A DNA stretch of 64,000 nt from Aquipuribacter sp. SD81 (GTDB taxonomy: Bacteria; Actinomycetota; Actinomycetes; Actinomycetales; JBBAYJ01), in NCBI RefSeq assembly GCF_037153975.1, contig NZ_JBBAYJ010000001.1, positions 209,633 to 273,632 on the forward strand, read 5' to 3'. Within the stretch, counting starts at the first letter, position 1. Each line of letters begins with the position of its first letter. The notes under the pieces are model-generated. The model searched no databases, was not told the origin of the DNA, and saw only the letters and a list, made by a program, of their open reading frames with translations. This document shows positions 27,401-35,097 of this stretch, one piece after another. A program made the position numbers and the translations under genes.

Positions 27401-28860
27401 GCGACGACCAGCTCGTCGACGTCGGCCTCGCCGACCCCGGCGTGCTCAAGGTCGACCCGATCGTCTCCGGTGCGGAGCGCACGGTGACGTTCCCCGTCGT
27501 GCCGGGCACGGACCTCACGACGCTGGCCCCCACGTTCACCGCCGCGGAGGGGGTGACGGTCTCGCCGGCCTCCGGCACGGTCGTCGACCTCACCGAGCCG
27601 GCCACGTACACCCTCACCTCCGGCGACGGCGCGACGGCCGCGTGGACGATGTCGGCGCTGGAGATGCGCAGCCCGGTGCTGCCGGGCCTGTACGCGGACC
27701 CCAACATCGCCGCCTTCGGCGACACGTACTACATCTACGCGACGTCGGACGGCTACCCCGGCTGGGGTGGTCAGGAGTTCTACGTCTGGTCGTCGAAGGA
27801 CCTCGTCGACTGGACCCGCTCGGAGGAGCCCTTCCTCACCCTCGACGGGGCGGACGGCGACGTGCCGTGGGCGACCGGCAACGCGTGGGCGCCGACCATC
27901 ATCGAGCGGGACGGGAAGTACTACTTCTACTTCTCCGGCCACAACCCGACGTACAACCGCAAGACGATCGGGGTCGCCGTCGCGGACAGCCCCGAGGGGC
28001 CGTTCACGGCCCAGCCGACCGCGATGATCCTCAACAACGAGGCCGTCACGAGCGGGCAGGCGATCGACCCGGCCGCGTTCCACGACCCCGTCACCGGCAC
28101 GTGGTACCTGGCGTGGGGCAACGGCTCGCCCGTCATCGCCGAGCTCGCCGACGACATGGTGTCGATCGTGCCGGGGACCTACCGGCGGATCGAGGGCCTG
28201 CGCGACTTCCGCGAGGGCGTGTTCCTCAACTACCGGCAGGGCCTGTACCACCTGACGTACGCCATCGACGACACCGGCTCGGAGAACTACCGCGTCGGCT
28301 ACGCCACGGCCACGAGCATGGCGGGGCCGTGGACCTACCGCGGCGTCATCCTCAGCAAGGACCTGTCGCTCGGCATCAAGGGGCCCGGGCACAGCTCGAT
28401 CCTCAACGTGCCGGGCACGGACGACTGGTACATCGCCTACCACCGCTTCGCGATCCCCGGCGGCAACGGCACCAACCGCGAGACCACGATCGACCGGCTC
28501 ACCTTCGGTCCCGACGGGCTCATCCAGCCGGTCACGCCGACGCTCACCAGCGTCGGACCCCAGCGCATCGAGCTCCCGGCCGACGGCCCGGAGGTCACCG
28601 CGACCGCCGGCACCCGCTGCGTCGCGGGACGGGTGGTGCTCACCGTACGGCTGGACAACACCGAGGCCGAGCCCGTGGACGTCACGGTGTCCACCGCCCA
28701 CGGCGAGCGCAGCGCGACCGTCGACGCCGCCGGCGGCACGACGCTCGCGCTCGCCACCCGCCAGCGGTCCGTGGCCGCGGGCGAGGTGACGGTCACCGCG
28801 ACCGACGGGGACGCGGACCGCACGACCACGACCACGTACGACGCCCGCTCCTGCGGCTGA
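24457..28860 (+). CDS. Secreted bifunctional two-GH43 glycosidase B
   Basis: A 1467-residue exported enzyme with two catalytic propellers. Order: signal peptide (to about 31), LamG (about 38-245), two Ig-like repeats (about 246-430), GH43-1 (about 432-740), an 11-fold Pro-Thr-Asp linker (749-781), LamG-2 (about 788-990), an Ig-like segment, GH43-2 (about 1072-1370), and the two-Cys C-terminal domain. GH43-1 triad: Asp486 (RDPH), Asp622 (IIDSS), Glu673 (EGLTVF). GH43-2 belongs to a different subgroup: Asp1081 (YADPNI), Asp1204 (AIDPAAF), Glu1253 (REGVFL), with GPGHS near the end. GTG start behind GAGGAAGTAGGA. Two unlike propellers suggest attack on two linkages of one polymer. Confidence 0.88.
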   Translation: MPRTPSRRVLAGVTAAVLGLSGAAVATGPAAGATTDDGLVAHWPLTETGGTVAADVSGSGRDGTYVGGPTLTGGEGVRLDGVDDHVDLPDDLLAGLGSVTVSAEVLIRAGQASPYFVYGFGNTTSGVGDGYLFTSGTPYRASIASGNWTTEQTVNSGADLTRDAWRTLTYILDDASDTARLYLDGEQVASSTSVTLTPGSIGGGATTANYLGRSVYTADRYLAGSLREVRLYDRALSAAEVAALPPSAEVALERDLASLDLGDLGAVTDDLRLPTTAANGSSVQWSSSAADVVAPDGTVTRPAAGEPAAEVTLTATLTRGGATGTREFVVTVVPAAGAEQLAAEDLDALSVPDADDVRGNITLPTTGEVNGSPIEWSATPEGVVTTEAVDGVAAGAVTRGEQDTPVTLTARVPGTEATRTIEVTVTAAPADLDTDYTAGYLWTHFATEGGYEKIFLGHSDDGLHWEKLNDNRPVLANLAGDLGVRDPHLVRSPDGDRYWIIGTDLHAEGGGPGGSGWDQLNASQDLVVWQSEDLVTWSDQRIVFAGFPDAGNVWAPEAVWDEESGQYYVYWSARDRRDNGTEDWALRVYVTTTRDFVTFSEPRVWASLNEQGDGAGGPNIIDSSIAVEDGVYYRFSTSDWRTVIDTAPSLDGPWTTVVAAGEAGAHGLRERMEGLTVFELPDGRWALFGDDGGYYGHVTDSLVSLQFTELGVGSGPDQYSFSQRFRHGSVIQLSAAEEERLLAAYGDEPTDPTDPTDPTDPTDPTDPTDPTDPTDPTDPTDPTAGPVAEYTFDDGTLADSVGDADLTAFGSAAVVDDAERGQVLRLDGSAGGYAAFPTGFFDGRSELTVSMDVRSELTSGNFFTFALGRDTTDYYFLRVRGGEVRSAITQASWQSESAVTGTVAAGEWHRFDVVVDGRSMAVYVDGVLLGRNDELSAGVDDLGEDLLGWLGRSFYGPDRYFQGSFDDIRVHDRALTQAELLGDDQLVDVGLADPGVLKVDPIVSGAERTVTFPVVPGTDLTTLAPTFTAAEGVTVSPASGTVVDLTEPATYTLTSGDGATAAWTMSALEMRSPVLPGLYADPNIAAFGDTYYIYATSDGYPGWGGQEFYVWSSKDLVDWTRSEEPFLTLDGADGDVPWATGNAWAPTIIERDGKYYFYFSGHNPTYNRKTIGVAVADSPEGPFTAQPTAMILNNEAVTSGQAIDPAAFHDPVTGTWYLAWGNGSPVIAELADDMVSIVPGTYRRIEGLRDFREGVFLNYRQGLYHLTYAIDDTGSENYRVGYATATSMAGPWTYRGVILSKDLSLGIKGPGHSSILNVPGTDDWYIAYHRFAIPGGNGTNRETTIDRLTFGPDGLIQPVTPTLTSVGPQRIELPADGPEVTATAGTRCVAGRVVLTVRLDNTEAEPVDVTVSTAHGERSATVDAAGGTTLALATRQRSVAAGEVTVTATDGDADRTTTTTYDARSCG
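26701..26799 (+). repeat. Eleven 9-bp units encoding a Pro-Thr-Asp linker
   Basis: Ten perfect copies of CCGACGGAC (26710-26799) follow one variant copy (CCCACCGAC). Translated as (PTD)n between the two catalytic halves of protein B. Identical units at DNA level mean that in-frame copy-number change by slippage is likely. Confidence 0.95.
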
Positions 28861-28883
28861 CCCCGACGACGGAAGGACCGACC

Positions 28884-31400
28884 ATGAGAACCCGACGCGC
28901 ACTGGCCGCGGCGCTCGCCGCGACCGTGAGCCTGGGGGTGGCCGCGGCGCTGCCGAGCGCCGCCCAGGCCGCCGAGGACCCGACCGAGGGCCTGGTGGTG
29001 CACTACCCGCTCACCGGCGACGGCGGCACGACCGCCACCGACGCGTCCGGCAACGGCCTCGACGCGCCGATCCTCGGCGGGGCGCAGCTCTCGCCGACCG
29101 GGCTGGTGCTCGACGGCAGCAACGACTACGTCGACCTGCCCGACGACCTGGTCCGCGGGCTCGACAGCATCACGGTCGCCTTCGACGTGCGCATCGACCC
29201 CAGCATGGGCACCGCGTACTTCATCTACAGCATCGGCAACACGACCGCGGCCGGCGTCGGCAACGGGTACCTGTTCGCTGAGGGCAACCCGCTGCGGACG
29301 GCCATCGCCTCCGGCAACTGGTCCACCGAGCAGAACACCCAGGTGAGCCGGAACCTCGTCCGCGACGTGTGGAAGCACGTCACGTACACCCAGACCGGCA
29401 CCACGGGCGTGCTGTACGAGGACGGGGTCGAGGTCGCCCGCAACACCGCGGTCACCATCACCCCGGGCTCGATCGGTGGCGGCACCACCACGGCCAACTA
29501 CATCGGCCGCTCCGCCTACACCGCTGACCCCTACCTGCGCGGCAGCGTCCGCGACTTCCGCGTCTACGACCGCGCGCTGTCCGCCGCCGAGGTCGAGGCG
29601 GTCAGCTCCGGCAACGCGCAGCCCGCGGTCGACGCGGACGCGCAGGCGCTCGACCTCGGTGACACGAGCGCCGTGCAGGACGACCTCGTGCTGCCGACCT
29701 CGGCCCCGGGCGGCTCGGCCGTCACGTGGGCCACCTCCGACGCCGCGGTCGTCTCGGCCACGGGGGCCGTCACGCGACCGGCGGCGGGGGAGGGGCCCGC
29801 CACGGCGACGCTGACCGCCACGCTCCGCCAGCGCGGCGCGACGGCCCAGCGGACCTTCGAGGTCACCGTGGTGCCGCTCGGCTCCGACGCCCAGCGGGCC
29901 GAGGCGGCGGCCGCCGCGCTCGTGGTCCACGACGTCGACGACGTCCGCGGCAACCTGTTCCTGCCGACGGAGGGCCCGGACGGCTCGAGCGTCACGTGGT
30001 CGTCCGCCGCACCCGAGGTCGTCACCGCGACCGGTGAGGTGACCCGCCCGGCGCCCGGCGAGGACGGCGTCGACGTCGAGCTCACCGCCACGGTGCAGGT
30101 CGGCTCGGCGACGGCGACGCGCACCCTCACCGCCCGCGTGCGGCCGCTCCCGGCGCCCGCGGCGTTCGAGGGCTACCTGTTCTCGCACTTCCTCGGCGAG
30201 GGGCTGCAGGACGGCGAGCAGGTCTACTTCGCCCTCAGCGAGGGCAACGACCCGCTCGAGTACATGAACCTCAACGACGGGGACCCCGTCATGGTGTCGA
30301 CGAGCGGCGAGATGGGCCTGCGCGACCCGTTCATCATCCGCTCGCCGGAGGGCGACAAGTTCTACCAGATCGCCACCGACCTGCGGATGTGGAACCAGTC
30401 GTCCGGCAGCTGGGACAAGGTGCAGCGCTTCGGCAGCCGCAACATCGTGGTGTGGGAGTCGACCGACCTCGTCAGCTGGTCGGAGAGCTGGGTCGCGGAG
30501 GTCGCGCCGGAGAACGCCGGCAACGCCTGGGCCCCGGAGATCTTCTACGACGACGAGCGCGGTGAGTACGTCGTGTTCTGGGCGTCCAAGCTGTACGCCG
30601 ACGACGACCCGCAGCACACCGGCAGCACGTACAACCGGATGCTGTACGCGACGACCCGGGACTTCCGGAACTTCAGCGAGGCCGAGGTCCTCATCGACTA
30701 CGGCTACTCGACCATCGACACGACGATGATCGAGCACGACGGCGACGTGTACCGCTTCACGAAGAACGAGGCGAACCGGTCCTCGACCAACCCGGGTGGC
30801 AAGTACGTGTTCGAGGAGGTCGGCTCCGGGCCGCTCGCCGACGACTTCACGCTCGTGCGGGAGGCGATCGGGGCCGGGTCGATCAGCCAGGGCGAGGGCG
30901 CGACGGTGTTCAAGTCGAACACCGAGGAGCGCTGGTACCTGTTCATCGACGAGTACGGCGGGCGCGGCTACGTGCCGTTCACCACGACCGACCTCGCGAG
31001 CGGCGAGTGGACGATGCTCGCGCCGGGGGAGTACTCCTTCCCCTCGCGCCTGCGCCACGGCACCGTGCTGCCCGTGACCGGCGCTGAGTGGCGCGCGCTG
31101 CAGCGCGCGTACGGCGACGCCCTCGCGGGCGCGGTCGCCGTCGAGGCCGGCACCCGGTGCGTCGCCGGGCGCGTCGTGCAGACCGTCCGGCTCGACAACG
31201 AGCACGACGGCGCCGTCGGCGTGCGGGTCGCCACGACGGCCGGGACGCGCACCGTGAGCCTCGACGAGGGACGGGGCACGACCGTGGCCCTCAGCACGCG
31301 GCAGGCCTCCGTGCCCGCCGGCGACGTGACGGCCGACGTCACGGTGGGCGGGGACAGCCGCACCGTGACGGCGTCCTACGCGGCGAGGTCCTGCGCCTAG
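28884..31400 (+). CDS. Secreted LamG-Ig-GH43 glycosidase C
   Basis: An 838-residue exported glycosidase. ATG preceded by GGAAGGA. Signal peptide to about residue 29 (AQAAEDP), LamG (about 37-240), two Ig-like repeats (about 245-425), GH43 propeller (about 430-745) and the two-Cys C-terminal domain. Triad: Asp481 (RDPF), Asp612 (TIDTT), Glu671 (GEGATVF). Its LamG domain is much closer to the first LamG of B (shared IGNTTAAGVGNGYLF-like strand and TAIASGNWSTEQ) than to the others, which points to duplication. Only 23 bp separate it from B, so B and C form one operon; a terminator hairpin follows. Confidence 0.88.
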   Translation: MRTRRALAAALAATVSLGVAAALPSAAQAAEDPTEGLVVHYPLTGDGGTTATDASGNGLDAPILGGAQLSPTGLVLDGSNDYVDLPDDLVRGLDSITVAFDVRIDPSMGTAYFIYSIGNTTAAGVGNGYLFAEGNPLRTAIASGNWSTEQNTQVSRNLVRDVWKHVTYTQTGTTGVLYEDGVEVARNTAVTITPGSIGGGTTTANYIGRSAYTADPYLRGSVRDFRVYDRALSAAEVEAVSSGNAQPAVDADAQALDLGDTSAVQDDLVLPTSAPGGSAVTWATSDAAVVSATGAVTRPAAGEGPATATLTATLRQRGATAQRTFEVTVVPLGSDAQRAEAAAAALVVHDVDDVRGNLFLPTEGPDGSSVTWSSAAPEVVTATGEVTRPAPGEDGVDVELTATVQVGSATATRTLTARVRPLPAPAAFEGYLFSHFLGEGLQDGEQVYFALSEGNDPLEYMNLNDGDPVMVSTSGEMGLRDPFIIRSPEGDKFYQIATDLRMWNQSSGSWDKVQRFGSRNIVVWESTDLVSWSESWVAEVAPENAGNAWAPEIFYDDERGEYVVFWASKLYADDDPQHTGSTYNRMLYATTRDFRNFSEAEVLIDYGYSTIDTTMIEHDGDVYRFTKNEANRSSTNPGGKYVFEEVGSGPLADDFTLVREAIGAGSISQGEGATVFKSNTEERWYLFIDEYGGRGYVPFTTTDLASGEWTMLAPGEYSFPSRLRHGTVLPVTGAEWRALQRAYGDALAGAVAVEAGTRCVAGRVVQTVRLDNEHDGAVGVRVATTAGTRTVSLDEGRGTTVALSTRQASVPAGDVTADVTVGGDSRTVTASYAARSCA

Positions 31401-31432
31401 GTCTGGCGCGCAGCCCGTGCCGCGGGCGGACG

Positions 31433-31469
31433 AGGAGGGGCGGACCGGGTCGACCGGACCGCCCCTCCT
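31433..31469 (+). terminator. Stem-loop after glycosidase C
   Basis: Arms of 16 bp with one A-A mismatch (AGGAGGGGCGG and CCGCCCCTCCT form the outer stem) and a 5-nt loop. It separates the B-C unit from the D-E promoter. Confidence 0.65.
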
Positions 31470-31506
31470 GCCGTCGACGCCGCCTGGTCGCGGGCGGTTC
31501 GGTGGG

Positions 31507-31546
31507 TTGGAACGACAAAATGTGACCGCTAACGTGAGCGATAACA
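31507..31546 (+). promoter_or_regulatory. Promoter with two overlapping LacI-type operators, D-E operon
   Basis: TTGGAA (31507-31512), 17-bp spacer, TAACGT (31530-31535). Two tandem dyads cover the -10 region: TGTGACCGCTAACG (31521-31534) and CGTGAGCGATAACA (31533-31546). This is the only promoter in the array with a doubled site, which would give tighter or cooperative repression. Confidence 0.7.
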
Positions 31547-31587
31547 GCGGACGTCGGTGTCCGCGTGTGCACGCAACGGAGTGTGTG

Positions 31588-34500
31588 ATGAGAACCTCCC
31601 GTCCCCGTCGGTCCGCGGTCGTCGCCGCGGTGGTCGGTGCCCTCGTCCTCGCCTCGGCGGGGACAGCGGTCGCACAGGCCGCCGTACCGGACGACGGCCT
31701 CGTCGCCGAGTACCTCTTCGACGAGACGTCCGGTGCCACCGTCCCCAACACCGCCGAGGGCTCGGACCTCGGGCCCGCCACCGTCCGGAACGTCCAGGCC
31801 ACGGACTGGACGGGCTCGGCCCTCACGCTGCGGGGCGGGGCCAAGACGTCCACCGGCAACTGGGTCGAGCTGCCCGACGACATCCTGCTGGGCGAGCGCT
31901 CGGCCACCGTCACCGCGGAGGTCCGTGCGTCGGCCGCGATGCTCAACACCTTCCACTTCCTGTGGAACGTCGGCAACGAGTCGTCGGCCACCGAGTACTT
32001 CTTCACGTCCCTCAACTGCGGCAACAGCCGCACCCCGCTCGTGGGCATCAAGTCCGGCGGCACCGAGCAGCTCGTGCAGTCCGGCTCCTGCGGCGTGACG
32101 GCGAACCAGTGGTTCAACGTCACCGCCGTCGTGGACGGCAGCGGCTCCCAGGCCACCGCCTCGCTGTACCTCGACGGCACCCGGGTGGCGCGCGGCGACG
32201 TCGCCCGCACCCCCGCCGACGTCGTCGACCAGTCCCTCAACACCATCGGCCGCGCGCCGTGGCCCGACCCCCTCTTCGCCGGTGCCATCTCGGCGTTCCG
32301 CGTGTACGACCGTGCCCTCAGCGACGCCGAGGTGGCCGAGGTCTCCGCGACCGACGTGCAGGCGCACGCCGAGGAGATCCGGGCACAGGCGGACGCCGTC
32401 CTGACCGGGCTCGACCTCACCGACCTCGAGACCAGCGGCGACATCGACCTGCCCACGGCCGCGGGCCGGGTGACGTGGACCTCCAGCGACCCCGACGTCG
32501 TGGCCGCGGACGGCTCGGTCGAGCCCCCGCTGACCGGCGAGCCGGCGGTCGAGGTGGAGCTCACCGCGACCGTGTCGATCCGCGGCATCAGCGCCACCCG
32601 CACCATCACCGTCACGGTCCAGCCGTCCGACGAGACCCCGGACGAGCGCGTCGAGCGGCTCGCCCAGCAGATGGTCGTGCCGCCCGTCGTCGCCTCGGGC
32701 ACGGCGCTCCCGCCCGCCCCGGCCGGCACCACCGCCGAGGTCACCGCGACCGAGGGCGTCGACGTCGTCGACGGCGCGGTCGTCTCCGGCTCCGACGAGC
32801 CCGTCGAGGGCACCGTGACCGTCGAGGTCACCGACTCCGCCACGGGCGCCACCACCACGCGCACCTTCGCGGTGCGGGTGCTCCCGGCGACCGCGGAGCA
32901 GCTGCTGGCGTACTCCCGCACCCCCACCAGCGCCGCGCAGGCCAACAACGCCGACGTGGCGCTGAGCATGCACCTCGCGCTGGCCGAGGACGGCACGTGG
33001 TCGCCGCTCAACGGCAACTACGGGATCTGGTTCGCGCGCACGGCCTCGACGCCGGCCCCGGGCGGCACGAGCAGCGGCATCATCCGCAGCCTGCGCGACC
33101 CCCACGCCTTCTACCTGGCCGACGGCCGCTTCGGCGTGGTGGCCACCCGCACCCTGCGCAACGGGGGCGTCGACCCCTCGCAGGCCTCGAGCATGCTGCT
33201 CGCCACGAGCGACGACCTGCGCTCCTACACCGAGGTCGGGCTCGTGGACCTCGGGGTCACGAGCGGCGTCAACGACCCCGCCGTCGTGTTCGACAGCGCC
33301 TCGGACCTCTACGTGGTCTCGTGGACCTCCGACGCCGGCGCCGCCCAGTACACGACCTTCGGTGACCTCACCGACCCCGCCACCCGGGGCGAGGTCCGTC
33401 GGGGTGTCGTGACCGCCACGGCCGGGGTCGCGGACACCGGCGTGGCGAACTACGCCACCGGCAACTCCCTCCCCGTGACGGTCGACGTGGCCGACGCGCT
33501 GCGCGTGCGCTTCGAGGCCATCTACAACACCGGGGTCGAGTCCTCCGACGACGTCACCGTCGAGGAGGGCGCCGAGCTCACCACGGCGGACCTGCCCGAG
33601 CGGGTCAGCCTCACGTACAACGACGGCTCCACCGCGAGCCGCGCCGTGACGTGGGACGAGGCGGCACTGGCCGCGGTCGACACCGACACCCCCGGCACGT
33701 ACGAGGTGACCGGTGAGGTCCGGACCCCCGAGTACCCCGAGCCCTTCTCGGACGAGCGCGCCGACCCGACCATCTTCACGCACGACTGGAACGGTCGGAC
33801 CCGCTACTACTTCATCGCCACCAACGACCTGAACCTCAACCCGGTCAACCCGACCAACGGCGTCTTCATGCCCTTCCGCGCCGCCGACACCATCGACGAC
33901 CTGTCCGACGAGGGCCTGGCGGACGGTCGCAGCACCGAGGTCAACCTGCTGGAGGAGGGCGACACCGACGCCTACGGCAACGTGATCACCGGCTGCTTCT
34001 GGGCGCCGGAGATCCACGTCATCGACGGCTACCTGTCGATCCTGTTCATGCCGTGCTACGACGGCTCCAACGGCCAGCCCGACATCTTCACCGGCCGCGC
34101 GAGCATCATCCAGCTGCAGAAGGACGCCGAGGGCAACGACCTCGAGCCCACCGACCCCGCCAGCTGGAGCGAGCCGGAGTACGTCGTGCGCGCCGACGGC
34201 TCGATCCTCAACCCGATCCAGAACATCTCGCTCGACATGACGTACTTCGTCGACGGCGACCAGTCGTACTACGCCTGGCAGCAGGTCGGCGCGGTCTTCA
34301 TCGCGCGGGTGGACCCGTCGGAGCCGACGCGGCTCACCTCGCCGCCGGTCCGCATCTACGCCCCGGTCTACGCCTGGGACAACACCATCGCGGAGGGCCC
34401 GAACGTCCACATCCGTGACGGCGTCGTCTACATGCTGTACTCCGGCTCGCTCGTCGGGGACACGTACACCACGGGCCTGCTGACCGCCGAGGTCGGGGCC

Positions 34501-35097
34501 GACCTGACCGACCCGGCGGCGTGGGAGCCCCTCAACTACCCGATCCAGAAGTCGGAGATGTTCGAGGGGGAGTGGCAGCTCGGCCCGGGCCACGGCATGT
34601 GGTCCTACGACGAGGACGACAACCTGCTGTACGTCTACCACGCCCGCACGAGCAACCTCGGGCTCACCGGCCGCGACACCTTCGTGCGCCGGGTGCACTT
34701 CGCCGCCGACGGCCTCCCGATCCTCGACATGGAGCGTGACGAGGAGGTGGCGCCGGAGAACCGCACGGTGTCGGTGACCGTCGTGGTCGAGCCGCGCGAG
34801 ACCCAGCAGCTCGACGTCTCGGCGGTCATGACCGCCCGGTGCGTGGCCGGTCGCGCCGTGCAGGTCGTCACCCTCTCCAACGGCGAGGACGTCTCGGTGT
34901 CCGCCGAGGTCACCTCGCCCTACGGCAGCCGCGCGACCGCGTCGCTGGATGCCGGTCGCAGCGTGTCCTACGCGTTCTCGACGCGGCGGACGGCGTTCGA
35001 GGCCGGTACGGCAACCCTCGACGTCGGGGCGGTCGTGGACGGCGAGACCGTCGAGGTCTCGAGCACCGTGTCCTTCGACGCCTTCTCGTGCTCGTGA
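31588..35097 (+). CDS. Secreted LamG-GH43 glycosidase D
   Basis: A 1169-residue exported enzyme, ATG 6 nt behind GGAG. Signal peptide to about 31, LamG (about 38-245), Ig-like repeats (about 250-440), a partial propeller-like stretch (about 480-600, with LRDPHAFY and VNDPAVVF but no acid Glu), an Ig-like domain (about 640-710), a complete GH43 propeller (about 715-1060) and the two-Cys C-terminal domain. The complete propeller has Asp726 (RADPTIF), Asp883 (SLDMTYF) and Glu936 (AEGPNV), plus WAPEI and GPGHG. It is of a different GH43 subgroup from A, C, E, F and G, closer to B's second domain in style. Stop overlaps the start of E by 4 bp. Confidence 0.86.
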   Translation: MRTSRPRRSAVVAAVVGALVLASAGTAVAQAAVPDDGLVAEYLFDETSGATVPNTAEGSDLGPATVRNVQATDWTGSALTLRGGAKTSTGNWVELPDDILLGERSATVTAEVRASAAMLNTFHFLWNVGNESSATEYFFTSLNCGNSRTPLVGIKSGGTEQLVQSGSCGVTANQWFNVTAVVDGSGSQATASLYLDGTRVARGDVARTPADVVDQSLNTIGRAPWPDPLFAGAISAFRVYDRALSDAEVAEVSATDVQAHAEEIRAQADAVLTGLDLTDLETSGDIDLPTAAGRVTWTSSDPDVVAADGSVEPPLTGEPAVEVELTATVSIRGISATRTITVTVQPSDETPDERVERLAQQMVVPPVVASGTALPPAPAGTTAEVTATEGVDVVDGAVVSGSDEPVEGTVTVEVTDSATGATTTRTFAVRVLPATAEQLLAYSRTPTSAAQANNADVALSMHLALAEDGTWSPLNGNYGIWFARTASTPAPGGTSSGIIRSLRDPHAFYLADGRFGVVATRTLRNGGVDPSQASSMLLATSDDLRSYTEVGLVDLGVTSGVNDPAVVFDSASDLYVVSWTSDAGAAQYTTFGDLTDPATRGEVRRGVVTATAGVADTGVANYATGNSLPVTVDVADALRVRFEAIYNTGVESSDDVTVEEGAELTTADLPERVSLTYNDGSTASRAVTWDEAALAAVDTDTPGTYEVTGEVRTPEYPEPFSDERADPTIFTHDWNGRTRYYFIATNDLNLNPVNPTNGVFMPFRAADTIDDLSDEGLADGRSTEVNLLEEGDTDAYGNVITGCFWAPEIHVIDGYLSILFMPCYDGSNGQPDIFTGRASIIQLQKDAEGNDLEPTDPASWSEPEYVVRADGSILNPIQNISLDMTYFVDGDQSYYAWQQVGAVFIARVDPSEPTRLTSPPVRIYAPVYAWDNTIAEGPNVHIRDGVVYMLYSGSLVGDTYTTGLLTAEVGADLTDPAAWEPLNYPIQKSEMFEGEWQLGPGHGMWSYDEDDNLLYVYHARTSNLGLTGRDTFVRRVHFAADGLPILDMERDEEVAPENRTVSVTVVVEPRETQQLDVSAVMTARCVAGRAVQVVTLSNGEDVSVSAEVTSPYGSRATASLDAGRSVSYAFSTRRTAFEAGTATLDVGAVVDGETVEVSSTVSFDAFSCS

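Noticed and set aside
23974..28902. Very long open frames (over 1600 codons) antisense to the glycosidase genes
   Set aside because: Third-position GC bias makes stop codons rare on the opposite strand. The predicted products are Arg/Gly/Val-rich without domains, while the plus strand gives full LamG and GH43 domains.
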